A stretch of DNA of 64,000 bases from Hymenobacter sp. J193 (GCF_024700075.1 NZ_JAJONE010000001.1:4115001-4179000); one strand, 5' to 3'. Positions 44,501-53,162 are shown, numbered from the stretch's first letter. The notes: a model not told the origin generated them from the letters alone. A program made the numbers and translations.

Positions 44501-44884
44501 GTCAATACGGGTAGTAGAGGCTCCGGAGGACATATACGTGCCTACGTCGGCGCGGCCATTGAAGGATGCTGTGCCATTCTGGGTAATCAAATGATAGCCT
44601 TTTTCTTCAAGCAAAGAATTGGAGTATTTGCCTATTATCCATTGGTAACCGCTACTGGTTGTTCGAATCCAAGCTTCAACGGTAACTCGTTGTATAATTC
44701 CTCGGTTTACGCTACCGCATTCAACACTAGTAGTATATCCGTTAAAAGAGACAGTGTTGCCAGGTCCAGGAACGGACTGCGCAATCGTTAATGAGCATGT
44801 CTCCAGTAGTATGCCAAGCACTACTATAGCTTTAGCTAAAAAGGTGTAATACTTCGATGCTGAAGAAAGAAAACGCCTTGACAT
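41600..44884 (-). CDS. Secreted LamG and repeat protein with type-B T9SS C-terminal domain
   Basis: The 1,094-residue protein has a signal peptide ending near LTIAQS. Next is a LamG/concanavalin-like domain at about 45-230 (GRWHHLAGVCNVDIWQIYVD, GEIDEIRLW). Eight tandem repeats of about 69 residues follow, each with a Cys near the start (LLCxGxS), YRWNTGATTAxI and AGTYTVTATYPxGC, plus a ninth diverged unit. The end, VPNIITPNGDRINDTF to KGWLEVVR, is the type-B (CHU_C) sorting domain of the type IX secretion system. It is likely a surface adhesin or gliding-related cargo. ATG 44884 is chosen from the signal peptide. Confidence 0.92.
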   Translation of the reverse strand: MSRRFLSSASKYYTFLAKAIVVLGILLETCSLTIAQSVPGPGNTVSFNGYTTSVECGSVNRGIIQRVTVEAWIRTTSSGYQWIIGKYSNSLLEEKGYHLITQNGTASFNGRADVGTYMSSGASTTRIDDGRWHHLAGVCNVDIWQIYVDGALENSRVYNYTQADLTTTSTLAIGKYYVQSENFFSGEIDEIRLWRTALLAEQIQANMCRRFSTVPADLVGYYTFDQTAGTTVVDRGNVPVNGTLQNFGSAPWKLSGAPIGDLSTSVYGSNLSQGKLKLKAANGDSAIVSGITQTDGIQLYAINQAPTLKPAGNVTATYFGVFSRGSTGTYQFRLHPAAGASSCTQIYSRSTNTDSWTAANATLSSQSLVLTAQKYRSEYIQVSSAGNGGQVNISGDELLCTGGSVKLSASLAGATAYRWNTGATTAAITVTQAGTYSVTATLAGGCTVTGTHTVVNPTIAVEADNLLCAGSSGTPLRATATPAGATFKWNTGATTATIIATKAGTYAVTATFANGCAISATRTVASPTLQLTGPALLCPGSSVQLQAQATPATATYKWNTGATTATLSATQAGTYTVVATFPNGCQLTSSTTLTTPTVQLSGESRLCANGSVTLQAAATPAAGATFLWSTGATTAAVQVTQAGTYSVSTRFPNGCTITRQQTVVRPALKLSADTLLCPNGSLRLDIQSITAGASGVKWSTGATTQAIDITKPGTYTAVATYPGGCRVEARRTVIQPRLTLSADTLLCAGAPIRLTATASLPGATYRWSTGATTASIAPTQAGLYSVTISYPGGCTLLAQRTVVQPAVAISGAAQVCQGGSVPLQATAGVGVTYRWNTGATTAAISANKPGVYTVTATYPGGCTVSTEHTVQLFRPEIQIAGDSLLCPGSSVALTAQSAGATAYRWSTGTTKAELSVAAAGTYTVTATYPSGCTASRRVTVRSGIAVPRFSLGADTTICEGTPLTLRAVAGGSYTYRWQDGSSTSTLVAQQPGLYTAQVSNACNTQTASRNVQMELCVPNIITPNGDRINDTFRLLAAATGNWSVVIFNRWGKQVYSAARYANDWGLNAAPGAYYFVLQRTDNPTTYKGWLEVVR

Positions 44885-44921
44885 ACAGCCGTATATAGAT
44901 AGGGTAATTTGCAAAATAACG

Positions 44922-46211
44922 CTATTTAAGCCACTCCCCCAAAATCCGCAAAGCCCGCTGCTGACTACGACCTTCGTCGGGAGTGCCCAGGGTAGCATTG
45001 TAGTAAGCTGCCCGCCGGTACAAATCCAACGGCTTGTGCTGCTGGTAGCGGCGCAGCATGTCTACCAGCATGGCAGGGCTGTCGGCTTGGTCCACCAGGT
45101 TGTGGGCCACGTAGCCGTAATAGTCGTCGAAGGAGGCGGGGCTGCCCAGGCGGTAGTAGAGGCTGACCAGGTTGAGCAGGATGGCTTCGAGGTGGGTGCT
45201 AGTGTCGGCGGCAATGAGGGCATCCTGCCCGGCCAGAAACTCAAAAACCGACTGCTGACGCGCATCGGAAAACTGCAGCTCCGGGTGCTGCTGACGTAGA
45301 AAACCAAAGTCGCGGGTGTCGCCGGGGTGGGGGCGGAAGGTGAGCGTGAGGTCCGGCAACTCCCGCAGCACGTGCGCCACAGCATTGGCCACCTGCTGGG
45401 TATCATCGAGCAGGTTGGCTGCAATACCCACACGCCGGATGCCGGGTGCGGTGTTGCGGCGGGCCAGAAACGCATCGGCTTTGGGCATGCCTACCAATTC
45501 CACCCGGCCCCGGATAAGGCCACACTGCCGGTACTTGTCCAGGGCATCCTGGCCTTCCAGCAGATTCAGGTCAAAGCCCAGGGGCGGGAAGTTGGTGCTT
45601 ACGCTGGCGTGCTGCACATAGGCCGTGGGCACCCCCTCGGCCCGGCAGGCCAGCAGCAGGGCGCGGGTGTCGTCGTTGTGGTCGTTGGCAAATACCACGG
45701 CGCGGGGCCGGTAGTGCCGCAGCGCCCGCCGGTACACCTCGTAGTAGCCAATGGCATTGAAAATCAAATCGCAGAATCGCCAGGCCCTCCGGCCTTCCAG
45801 CCGCAGCAGTTCGGCCAGTACGAAGGGAAACTGCCAGTAGTACAAACCCTTGCGACGCAGGGAAAGACGGTTCACCTGCTGGTTATAGCGGCCAATCTGC
45901 TTGCTCTGCCCGGCTACCAGCACACTATCAGGGCGGGCATCCCGGATAAAGCGCAGGGAATCGTAGTTGTTCTGACTGACCACATAGAGCCACACAGCCC
46001 CGCGCAGCTGCTCCGGGTTATGGATGGGCCGGAACACGTTGCCTACCAGCCGTAGCGCCGCGTAGCCGGCCATACGGGCCAGCCGCCGTACTGGGTTGGC
46101 GGGCGAAATGCCATTGAGCGTGCGCGCCGGCAGGGCCGCAAACAAATCCGTAAATCGTAGCTGCAGAATGTCGCGCAGGCGGGCCGTAACAGCGGCCAAT
46201 ACGGCAGCCAT
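44922..46211 (-). CDS. GT-B-like glycosyltransferase or polysaccharide polymerase, uncertain family
   Basis: The 429-residue protein has no membrane segments. Features such as VVFANDHNDDTRALLLACRAEGVPTAYVQHASVS, RVELVGMPKAD, LTFRPHPGD and ALIAADTSTHLEAILLN are those of CDP-glycerol/capsule-type GT-B transferases and surface-carbohydrate enzymes. It starts directly after the pseI stop with no gap, so the two are coupled. A role in adding the nonulosonate made by the cluster is plausible but inferred. Confidence 0.68.
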   Translation of the reverse strand: MAAVLAAVTARLRDILQLRFTDLFAALPARTLNGISPANPVRRLARMAGYAALRLVGNVFRPIHNPEQLRGAVWLYVVSQNNYDSLRFIRDARPDSVLVAGQSKQIGRYNQQVNRLSLRRKGLYYWQFPFVLAELLRLEGRRAWRFCDLIFNAIGYYEVYRRALRHYRPRAVVFANDHNDDTRALLLACRAEGVPTAYVQHASVSTNFPPLGFDLNLLEGQDALDKYRQCGLIRGRVELVGMPKADAFLARRNTAPGIRRVGIAANLLDDTQQVANAVAHVLRELPDLTLTFRPHPGDTRDFGFLRQQHPELQFSDARQQSVFEFLAGQDALIAADTSTHLEAILLNLVSLYYRLGSPASFDDYYGYVAHNLVDQADSPAMLVDMLRRYQQHKPLDLYRRAAYYNATLGTPDEGRSQQRALRILGEWLK

Positions 46212-47252
46212 TTACAGCGCCTCCCAGGTAAGCGGCGTGCCGGCGCGTAGGTTCTGACGGGCAGGCTTACCCAGCAGCTGGTCGAGGTAGCGCGGGGGCA
46301 GTCCGTCGCCGGGACGCACTACCCGCAGGTTTTCTTTGGTGAATACTTCCCCGGCTTGCACGTCCTGGGCCACGTACAGGCTGCGCTTGTACAAGCGGCT
46401 TTTTTCCTCGGCCCGCTGCACCCCGTACTGCACTTGGCCCAGGGCCTGCCAGGCCCGCTCGGTTTCCGTCACCAGCTGCGCTACTTCCTCGGGTTCCAGG
46501 GAGAAGGCCGAATCTACCCCGCCGTCGGCGCGGCGCAGGGTCACGTGCTTTTCTATCACGCAGGCGCCCAGGGCCACTGCGGCCACCGCCGCGCCCACAC
46601 CCATGGTATGGTCGGAGAGGCCCACCAGGGTATCGGGAAACAGCTGCTGAAAGTGGGGCAGGGTGCGCAGGTTGGTGTTCTGGGGCGTGGCCGGGTAGGT
46701 GCTGGTACACTTCAGCAGCACCAGTTCGCGGCAACCCGCTTCCCGGAGTACCTGCACGGCCTCGGCCACTTCGGCCAGCTGGCTGGCCCCGGTGCTCATA
46801 ATTACGGGCTTGCCGGTGGCGGCTACGCGGCGCAGCAGCGGCCAGTCGGTATTTTCGAAGGAGGCAATTTTGTAGGCCGGCACCTCCAGGCTTTCCAGGA
46901 AGTCGACGGCAGTTTCATCGAAGGGCGAGCTGAAGGCTACCATACCGTGCGCTTTGGCGCGGTCGAACAAAGGCTTGTGCCACTCCCAGGGCGTTTGCGC
47001 CTCCTGGTACAGCTCGTGCAGCTCGCGCCCAAACCAGAGGGACGCAGGGTCGTCGATGCGGTAGGCGCCGGGCAGCGTCATGGTATCGGCGGTGTAGGTC
47101 TGGAGCTTGATGGCGTGGGCCCCGGCAGCGGCCACGGCATCCACAATGGCCAGGCCGCGCTGCAAATCCTGGTTGTGGTTGCCGCTAAGCTCGGCAATGA
47201 TGAAGGGCGGCTGATCGGGGCCCACGAGGCGGGAGCCAAAGGAAATCGTCAT
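46212..47252 (-). CDS. pseI: Pseudaminic acid synthase-like (NeuB family)
   Basis: The 346-residue enzyme would condense a 6-deoxy-hexose with PEP to form a nonulosonic acid. It shows PFIIAELSGNHNQDLQRG, AIKLQTYTADTMT, KIASFENTDWPLL, MSTGASQL and LLKCTSTYPATP, then GLSDHTMGVG and EKHVTL. The C-terminal SAF domain reads RSLYVAQDVQAGEVFTKENLRVVRPGDGLPP-like and is complete. SGNHNQ and the PseB/C/G/H neighbours favour PseI over NeuB. It has its own promoter (47257-47264), only four bases from the ATG. The glycosyltransferase-like gene follows without a gap. Confidence 0.92.
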   Translation of the reverse strand: MTISFGSRLVGPDQPPFIIAELSGNHNQDLQRGLAIVDAVAAAGAHAIKLQTYTADTMTLPGAYRIDDPASLWFGRELHELYQEAQTPWEWHKPLFDRAKAHGMVAFSSPFDETAVDFLESLEVPAYKIASFENTDWPLLRRVAATGKPVIMSTGASQLAEVAEAVQVLREAGCRELVLLKCTSTYPATPQNTNLRTLPHFQQLFPDTLVGLSDHTMGVGAAVAAVALGACVIEKHVTLRRADGGVDSAFSLEPEEVAQLVTETERAWQALGQVQYGVQRAEEKSRLYKRSLYVAQDVQAGEVFTKENLRVVRPGDGLPPRYLDQLLGKPARQNLRAGTPLTWEAL

Positions 47253-47256
47253 GCCG

Positions 47257-47264
47257 CAAAAATA
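47257..47264 (-). promoter_or_regulatory. Promoter -7 box of pseI
   Basis: The minus strand reads TATTTTTG four bases before ATG 47252, suggesting an internal promoter and a leaderless mRNA. Confidence 0.5.
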
Positions 47265-47279
47265 CGAAGCCGTACGGGG

Positions 47280-47960
47280 CTACGCGTAGCTTTCCTGTTC
47301 GCCCAGCAGCAAATCATCGGGTTCCGGGACGGGGCCACCCAGGGTATCGACCTGAAGTCGAGCGGCTGCTTCCTGCTCGGCATCGGAAACAGACTGAACG
47401 ACCTGAATAGTTAATACGGCCGAGATGATGGCAAAAACGCAGGCAATTATGTCAAAAATCAAGGCGTTTTCTTCATCCGAAGGCGTACTGGCTCGTAGTG
47501 CGTATCGTTGAGAAGTCCGGGTTAGGATGGTGTATAGCAGGTATAGAACCCACCACCAACCGACCACCGTGTGCGGGCGCGAACGGCCAGCCATTTCCAG
47601 GGTACCGTGCCAGACCTCTTTCATAATTGAATAAGGTCGCACCAGATTTAAGAAGGGAACAAACCAGGCCCCCACGGCCCACCCATCCGTAAGCTCCGTG
47701 TATTGCCCTGCCAAGCGCAAGTTGAGGTAAGCCCGGCGAAACCACTGCAGGAAATAAACAGTGCCCAGAATCACAGTCAGTACTTGTGCTACCCCTACGA
47801 AAAGCAGGGAAATAGCTAAGAAATCTGAGATTAAGGCATTGGCTGTCCCAGAAAACAGCAGCGTCAGCATGTCGTGTAGAAGAGCAAGCACGAGGACCAG
47901 AATGATGGCCCAAAACATAACGATAGTCTGGCGGGCACGCTTGGAATTGTCGCGGAGCAT
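47280..47960 (-). CDS. DUF4328 membrane protein
   Basis: The 226-residue protein has four or five hydrophobic segments. The DUF4328 pattern is visible: LQWFRRAYLNLR, GWAVGAWFVPFLNLVRPYSIMKEVW and WWWVLYLLYTI. No function is known for the family. It lies between pseG-pseH and pseI in the same direction, yet nothing in it points to glycan synthesis. It may be a later insertion into the operon, as pseI has its own promoter. Confidence 0.88.
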   Translation of the reverse strand: MLRDNSKRARQTIVMFWAIILVLVLALLHDMLTLLFSGTANALISDFLAISLLFVGVAQVLTVILGTVYFLQWFRRAYLNLRLAGQYTELTDGWAVGAWFVPFLNLVRPYSIMKEVWHGTLEMAGRSRPHTVVGWWWVLYLLYTILTRTSQRYALRASTPSDEENALIFDIIACVFAIISAVLTIQVVQSVSDAEQEAAARLQVDTLGGPVPEPDDLLLGEQESYA

Positions 47961-47987
47961 ACAGTAAAAAAGATAATAAAGCGCGGA

Positions 47988-49496
47988 TCAGGTACTCGTA
48001 ACCCGTTCAAAGGTAATAGCTTCGTCGGTCGCCCCAGCTAGTATAGGCACCTTCTGTGCTAAAAAACCCGCCCGCTCAAAGGCTTTTACGGAAGCAACAT
48101 TGGCGGGCTGCACGTGGCCCAGCACCCGCTGCACGGCCGGGAAGTGCTCCGTCAGGCGGCGCACTCCGGCCAGCAGCAGCAGTGGCGCCAGCCCGCGCCC
48201 CCGGAAGCTGGCGTCCAGCAGGTAGCTTAAGGTAGCCTCCTCGTCTTCAACTGCAAACCGGATAAGGCCGGCAGGAAGGCCACTGGCCGCATCCTGAGCC
48301 AGCAGCAGCAGGGAGTTGGGGTCGTGGAGTCGGGCGGCCAGCCACTGCTCATGGTCGGTGCGGGAAACGGGAGTAGGGTTAAAGGAAAACTGCCGTACCG
48401 AAGGCTCGTTCGTCCAGGTCAGAAGCTGGTCGGAGTCGGTGGGCACGACGGGCCGCAGATGAAACGGGGGCGGAGGGAGTAGCAGGGCGCGAAATTCCTG
48501 CCGCAGCCGCCGTGGGGCCTGCCCGTCGAACCGCAGCCGCTGGGCCGCCTGCATAGCAGCGGCCAGACGTGCGGCCTCGGGCGAAGTAAGGATGTTGGCC
48601 GACGAGGTAAACGGCCGGGCCAGCCCCACCCCGCGCAGATACTGGTCGATGTCGTACTGATTGTCGGCGGTGGGAAGCAGGAAAAGCAAGCCGCCCGCCG
48701 CCGCGCAGTACTCGTAGCTGACGGTGCTGGCTGAACAAACCGCCGCGCCGCACTGGCGCATAACCTCGGCCAGCTCCGGCGCCGGCAGGTTGCGGTGCAG
48801 CGTCAGGCGCGGGTGTTCCGGCGCCCAGGCCTGCAGGCTTTCCCAGCCCAGGTAGGCGCTGCCCACCACCACGTGTACGCGCTGCACGGCCGGCAATGCC
48901 AGCAGCTCAGCCGCCACGCGCTGGGTTTGGTGGGTAGGGTCGGCCCCGCCCAGGCATACCAGTACGGTTGCTGGATCAGGAGGAACAGGTAAAGCGGGCG
49001 GGGTGCGGAAGGCGGCGCGCAGGGGCGCGTAGGCCGGACCGCTCAACAGGTTGGCACCAGGCTGGCGCAGTTGGTAATGGCTGGTGGAGAGGCCCCCGGC
49101 CGGGTTCAGTACCAGATCGGCGGCCAGCGGGTAGGCGTGCAGGTCGTCCAGGTACACCAGCCGGCCCACGGCCCCGCGCACGGTGTTCTGATACTCGTAG
49201 CGGAAGTCGTAGCCATCCAGCACCAGCACATCTGTGGTATGCAGTACTTGGCGCGCGAGGTAGGCCGCTTCTTCCGCCAGGGGCTGATAAGGTAGAATAT
49301 GCACCACCAAGCCGGCCTCTCGAAGCTGCTGCCCAAGCACGGCTTCCGGCTCCCGAATCAGGAAAAGCTGCTCCGGGAAATTCGGTTGCAGTATTTCGGC
49401 CAGGGCCAGCAGCCGCATCACGTGGCCCAGCCCGATGCGGGAGTTGCCATCGGCCCGGAATACGAGGCGGGGAGAACCGGCTTTGGCAGAGGTCAT
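47988..49496 (-). CDS. PseG-PseH fusion: UDP-sugar hydrolase plus N-acetyltransferase
   Basis: The 502-residue protein covers two steps of pseudaminic acid synthesis. Residues 1 to about 330 are PseG (UDP-2,4-diacetamido-trideoxy-altropyranose hydrolase): LVFRADGNSRIGLGHVMRLLALAE, YLDDLHAYPLAADLVLNPA, LVCLGGADPTHQT and CSASTVSYEYCAAAGG. From about 345 to the end is a GNAT domain (LRPVVPTDSDQLLTWTNEP, GLIRFAVEDEEATLSYLLDASFRGRGLA, NVASVKAFERAGF), matching PseH. ATG 49496 overlaps the previous gene's stop by four bases. The longer frame to 49664 is not used. Confidence 0.9.
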   Translation of the reverse strand: MTSAKAGSPRLVFRADGNSRIGLGHVMRLLALAEILQPNFPEQLFLIREPEAVLGQQLREAGLVVHILPYQPLAEEAAYLARQVLHTTDVLVLDGYDFRYEYQNTVRGAVGRLVYLDDLHAYPLAADLVLNPAGGLSTSHYQLRQPGANLLSGPAYAPLRAAFRTPPALPVPPDPATVLVCLGGADPTHQTQRVAAELLALPAVQRVHVVVGSAYLGWESLQAWAPEHPRLTLHRNLPAPELAEVMRQCGAAVCSASTVSYEYCAAAGGLLFLLPTADNQYDIDQYLRGVGLARPFTSSANILTSPEAARLAAAMQAAQRLRFDGQAPRRLRQEFRALLLPPPPFHLRPVVPTDSDQLLTWTNEPSVRQFSFNPTPVSRTDHEQWLAARLHDPNSLLLLAQDAASGLPAGLIRFAVEDEEATLSYLLDASFRGRGLAPLLLLAGVRRLTEHFPAVQRVLGHVQPANVASVKAFERAGFLAQKVPILAGATDEAITFERVTST

Positions 49497-50248
49497 GCTA
49501 CGCGTACCTGTTGGTTGTCGGCATTGATGAGCGGCAGCCACGGGTATTGCTCGTACAGCGCGGCTACTTCGGCCAGCCCAAAATCCGTAGGCAGCGTCGT
49601 ATATAGCGTGTGCAGCAAAGCGTAGTCGCTCGGGTAGTCGACGGTGAGGCGGAAGCTGGCCCAACCAGGATGCTGCGTGGCCAAGTCCAGTTCCTGCAGT
49701 TGAAACAGCTCCGGGTGGCGCCGCAGGTAGGGCGTCACGTGCTCCCGCTCGTCGGGCTGCCGCGCCTGCGCGTGGGCCAGGGCCAGGGCCCGGCCGCTGA
49801 TGATTTCGAGGTTGGTGCCCAGCGGCAGGCCGGTGGTGTGGGTGTAGTCGGCCCGGTTGAGGTGCTGCTGCTGTAAGGCTTGCCGCACGTAGTGCGGGTC
49901 GATGGCGGGGTTGTCGGCGGTTAGCCGCACGATAGTATCGAGCTGATGAAGGGCCGCAGCTTCCTGAAAGCGGGCCAGCACGTCAGTTTCGCTGCCCCGG
50001 TACACCTGCGCGCCCGCCTGACGGGCAGCCGACGCCACGGCGTCATCGGCAGGCAAAGTGGATGTGGCTACGACGACTACCGCCACCCCGCTGCACCGGG
50101 CCCGGCTTATCACGCGGTCAAGTAAAGTGAGCGGGCCGCCCAGCGGGAGCGGGAGCAGGGCTTTGCCAGGCAGGCGGGTGGAGCCCATCCGAGCCTGAAT
50201 GACGGCGCCGACGCGCGGCTCAATCGGGGCGTTTATCGAATCGTCCAT
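49493..50248 (-). CDS. SpsF/PseF-like cytidylyltransferase
   Basis: The 251-residue protein begins VGAVIQARMGSTRLPGKALLPL, the nucleotide-binding loop of the SpsF/NeuA-like cytidylyltransferase group, with DTIVRLTADNPAIDPHYV and SFRLTVDYPSDY. It would activate the nonulosonic acid with CTP, the last step before transfer, as PseF does. It overlaps the SDR gene by 16 bases and pseG-pseH by four, a compact translational unit. Its group is broader than PseF, so the substrate is inferred from context. Confidence 0.82.
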   Translation of the reverse strand: MDDSINAPIEPRVGAVIQARMGSTRLPGKALLPLPLGGPLTLLDRVISRARCSGVAVVVVATSTLPADDAVASAARQAGAQVYRGSETDVLARFQEAAALHQLDTIVRLTADNPAIDPHYVRQALQQQHLNRADYTHTTGLPLGTNLEIISGRALALAHAQARQPDEREHVTPYLRRHPELFQLQELDLATQHPGWASFRLTVDYPSDYALLHTLYTTLPTDFGLAEVAALYEQYPWLPLINADNQQVRVA

Positions 50249-51027
50249 CCGCCGTCCACTACCAAGTTATGGCCCGTTACAAAATTGGCGGCCCGGGAAC
50301 TCAGAAACACGAACGCGCCGGCCAGATCTTCGGGCTGCCCAATGCGCCCCAGCGGAATGCGCTGCTCCAATTCCCGGATGAACCCGGGGTGGGCCTGGGC
50401 CGCGCTGCCCGGGAAGGCGCCGGGCGTTACGCAGTTGACCTGAATATTTTCGGGCCCCAGATAAGACGCAAAATACTTGGTGAGCTGAATGACGCCCGCT
50501 TTGGCCGCGCCGTAGTGCGGCGGGTTGGTAAACTGCGGCGTAACGTGATAAGCCGCAAAATCCGGCGCTACTACCCCATACATGGAAGCCACGTTGATGA
50601 TTTTGCCGCGGCCCTGGGCCCGCAGATGCGGCAGCACCTCGCGCAGGCAGCGGTAGGCCGAGCCCACAGAGCCATCCAGTCCGAAGGCAAACTCCTCATC
50701 GGTGAGTTGGTCGGGCTGGCTGCCGCGGGTGTAAAAGGCGTTGTTAATGAGCACGTCAATGGCCCCGAACTGCGCGTGGCAGGCCACAAATGCCGCCCGC
50801 ACGGAAACCGAATCGGCCACGTCGCACTCCCGGAAATGTAGCCTGCCGGTGTCTTCGTCCCGAAAAGCAGCCTCGAACAACTCTTCCTGGCGGCCCAGTA
50901 CTACCACGGTAGCCCCGTACGCCAGCAGCCCCAGCACCACGGCTTGGCCCAGGTGGCCGTAGCCCCCCGTGATAAGCACCACCTGGTGCCGCAACGAAAA
51001 AAGAGAAGCCGGATCTAGCGGGGCCAT
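50233..51027 (-). CDS. Short-chain dehydrogenase/reductase in the nonulosonate cluster
   Basis: The 264-residue SDR has the cofactor motif VVLITGGYGHLGQAVVLGLL, VLINNAFYT, IINVASMYG and the catalytic Y-x3-K in HYGAAKAGVIQLTKYF. It ends in the family LVVDGGWTIR. It would reduce or oxidise a sugar intermediate with NAD(P). It overlaps the aldo/keto reductase by 13 bases and the cytidylyltransferase by 16. It is not part of the canonical six-enzyme pseudaminate route, so it may give a modified or epimerised product. Confidence 0.9.
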   Translation of the reverse strand: MAPLDPASLFSLRHQVVLITGGYGHLGQAVVLGLLAYGATVVVLGRQEELFEAAFRDEDTGRLHFRECDVADSVSVRAAFVACHAQFGAIDVLINNAFYTRGSQPDQLTDEEFAFGLDGSVGSAYRCLREVLPHLRAQGRGKIINVASMYGVVAPDFAAYHVTPQFTNPPHYGAAKAGVIQLTKYFASYLGPENIQVNCVTPGAFPGSAAQAHPGFIRELEQRIPLGRIGQPEDLAGAFVFLSSRAANFVTGHNLVVDGGWTIR

Positions 51028-51893
51028 GCGTAGGGAAGAATGAACGTGTCGTCGGGTTCCGCGAAAGTAGCCAGCGCCGACCGAACCTGGTTGAACTGCG
51101 TTAGGTATTGCCCCGCCCGCACGTTTTCGCGCAGATTTTCCACAGAATCCACCCCAACGACCAAGCGGCTTATCTGTGGAAAAGACGCGGCAAAAAGCAG
51201 CAACAAGGCTTCCAGCGGCAGCTGCTGGTCCGTAGCTAGTTGGTGCAGCCTTTGCAGCTTGTCGCGCAATGGGGCAAAGAATGCCGGCAGCTGCTCTGAG
51301 TTACGCAATAGCAGCCCCTGCAGAAAAGCCGACCGCGCATGCACTTCTATGCCAGCGGCCTCCAGCACTGGCAGCAGCGGCACGAAGCGCTGATCCAGTA
51401 CATTTAAGGGCAGCTGGACCAGGCTCACCGGTAGCCGTTTTTCCAGCAGCCACTCGGCTTGCCAGGGGTGGTAGAGCGAAACGCCGATGCGCTCCGTCTG
51501 GCCCGCCTGTTGCGTAGCCTGCAACGCCCCCCAGGCCTCGGGCCACTGCTGCTGCCCCGCAAAATCATGAAACAACACCCCGTACACGCGCTGCTGCCCC
51601 AGCCGCTGCAGGGAAGCGCGCAACTGGCTGGTGACTTCTGAACTGGAGCCGGCGGCAACTTTGGTTACTAGCTGAAAGCCGGGCAGTGTGAGGGCCGGCA
51701 GCAACTGGCCCAGCCGGCTTTCACTGTCGCCGTAGGCTGCGGCCGTGTCCAGCAATGTAATACCGATTTCCTGAGCCGCCTTTAGCAAGGCCGCAGCCTG
51801 AGCCAGACTGGGCTGGCCGGCAGTGTTGTTGATGCCGTAAGCCAGCCCCAGCTGGGCTGTGCCCAGCGCCAGTCGTTGCGCGAAGTCCTGCAT
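51015..51893 (-). CDS. Aldo/keto reductase in the nonulosonate cluster
   Basis: The 292-residue protein starts RLALGTAQLGLAYGINNTAG, then ITLLDTAAAYGDSESRLGQLL with the catalytic Asp and Tyr, LVTKVA with the Lys, and VYGVLFHDF with the His. It therefore keeps the AKR tetrad. Such proteins appear in some bacterial nonulosonate and lipopolysaccharide loci. It shares one base with the pseC stop (TAATG). Its substrate is unknown. Confidence 0.87.
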   Translation of the reverse strand: MQDFAQRLALGTAQLGLAYGINNTAGQPSLAQAAALLKAAQEIGITLLDTAAAYGDSESRLGQLLPALTLPGFQLVTKVAAGSSSEVTSQLRASLQRLGQQRVYGVLFHDFAGQQQWPEAWGALQATQQAGQTERIGVSLYHPWQAEWLLEKRLPVSLVQLPLNVLDQRFVPLLPVLEAAGIEVHARSAFLQGLLLRNSEQLPAFFAPLRDKLQRLHQLATDQQLPLEALLLLFAASFPQISRLVVGVDSVENLRENVRAGQYLTQFNQVRSALATFAEPDDTFILPYAWPR

Positions 51894-53068
51894 TACCGCT
51901 CCACAAACGCCCGAATGCAGTCAATTACGTACTGCTGCTCTTCGTCGGTGAGGGTGGGGAACAACGGGATGCTCAGGCAGTGGGCGTAGTAGTTTTCGGC
52001 CGCTGGAAAGTCGCCGGGCTGCCAGCCCAGGTCCTGGTAGTAGGGCATGGTATGCACCGGAATGTAGTGCACCTGCGCAAAAATCTGTTGTTCCCGCAAC
52101 GCGTCGTACAGGCCCTTGCGGTCGGGCACCTGAATCACGTAGAGGTGGTAGGCGTGCCCGGGTGCCCCGGCTACGGGCCGCACGGTGGTCATTTCGGCAA
52201 AGGCGTCGTCGTAGCGGGCGGCCAGCTGGCGCCGCCGGGCCAGGCCTTCGTCGGCGCGCCGGAGCTGACTGATGCCCAGAGCGCAGAGCATGTCGGGCAT
52301 GCGGTAGTTGTAGCCCAGTTCCTGCATTTCCATGTACCAGCCGCCGTCGTTGCGCGTGAGCTGGGCCGGGTCTTTGGTGATGCCGTGAGTGCGCAGGCGC
52401 AGCAGGTGCTCGTACAGGTCGCGGCGGTTGGTGGTAATCATGCCGCCCTCGCCGGTAGCAATGTGCTTCACGGGGTGGAAGCTGAAAATAGCCAGCTCGG
52501 CAAACTGCCCGTTGCCGCACCGCTGCTCATGGCCCTGCGAGTCGGTGAAAAAGCCGCCCGGCGCGTGGCAGGCATCCTCAATCATCCAGAGCCCGAACTC
52601 GTCGCATAGCTGGCGGGCCGCTTCCAGGTTCACGGGCAGGCCGGCAAAATCCACCGGAATCAGCCCGTGGAAGTAACCTTTGGGGTGGCTTTCCAGCAGG
52701 CGGCGCACGGCGCCCAGGTCCAGCAGCGCGGTTTCGGGGTCGATATCAGCAAAATGCACTTCGCCTCCGCAGTAGCGCACGCAGTTGGCCGAGGCCGAAA
52801 AGGTGATGGGCGTGGTGATGACGCGCTGCCCGGGCTCCACACCCAGCGCCAGCGCACACAGGTGCAGGGCCGCCGTGCCGTTGGCTACGGCCACCGCGTG
52901 GTCGGCACCAATGTAGGCGGCAAACTTTTCTTCAAATTCCGCCACCTTGGGTCCCTGCGTGAGGTAGTCCGAGTACAGGGTTTCCGTCACGGCCTGCACG
53001 TCGTCGGGGGTGATGTGCTGGCGGCCGTAGGCAATGGGGCGGGTGGGCTGAAAAGCGAGGTCAGGCAT
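51893..53068 (-). CDS. pseC: UDP-4-amino-4,6-dideoxy-N-acetyl-altrosamine transaminase
   Basis: The 391-residue DegT-family aminotransferase shows YGRQHITPDDVQAVTETLYSDYLTQGPKVAEFE, the usual PseC N-terminus, AVANGTAALHLCALAL, MIEDACHAPGG and the PLP lysine in SFHPVKHIATGEGGMI. It would transaminate the 4-keto sugar made by PseB. The length matches PseC. It lies 95 bp after pseB and overlaps the aldo/keto reductase by one base. Confidence 0.93.
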   Translation of the reverse strand: MPDLAFQPTRPIAYGRQHITPDDVQAVTETLYSDYLTQGPKVAEFEEKFAAYIGADHAVAVANGTAALHLCALALGVEPGQRVITTPITFSASANCVRYCGGEVHFADIDPETALLDLGAVRRLLESHPKGYFHGLIPVDFAGLPVNLEAARQLCDEFGLWMIEDACHAPGGFFTDSQGHEQRCGNGQFAELAIFSFHPVKHIATGEGGMITTNRRDLYEHLLRLRTHGITKDPAQLTRNDGGWYMEMQELGYNYRMPDMLCALGISQLRRADEGLARRRQLAARYDDAFAEMTTVRPVAGAPGHAYHLYVIQVPDRKGLYDALREQQIFAQVHYIPVHTMPYYQDLGWQPGDFPAAENYYAHCLSIPLFPTLTDEEQQYVIDCIRAFVER

Positions 53069-53162
53069 ACGGCTTCAAATGTACAGTACGGCGGGCATCC
53101 CGGGCGGAAAAACCAACAGCTGCCCCCAAGGGGCAGCTGCCAGCCATGGAGCACGAAAAAAG

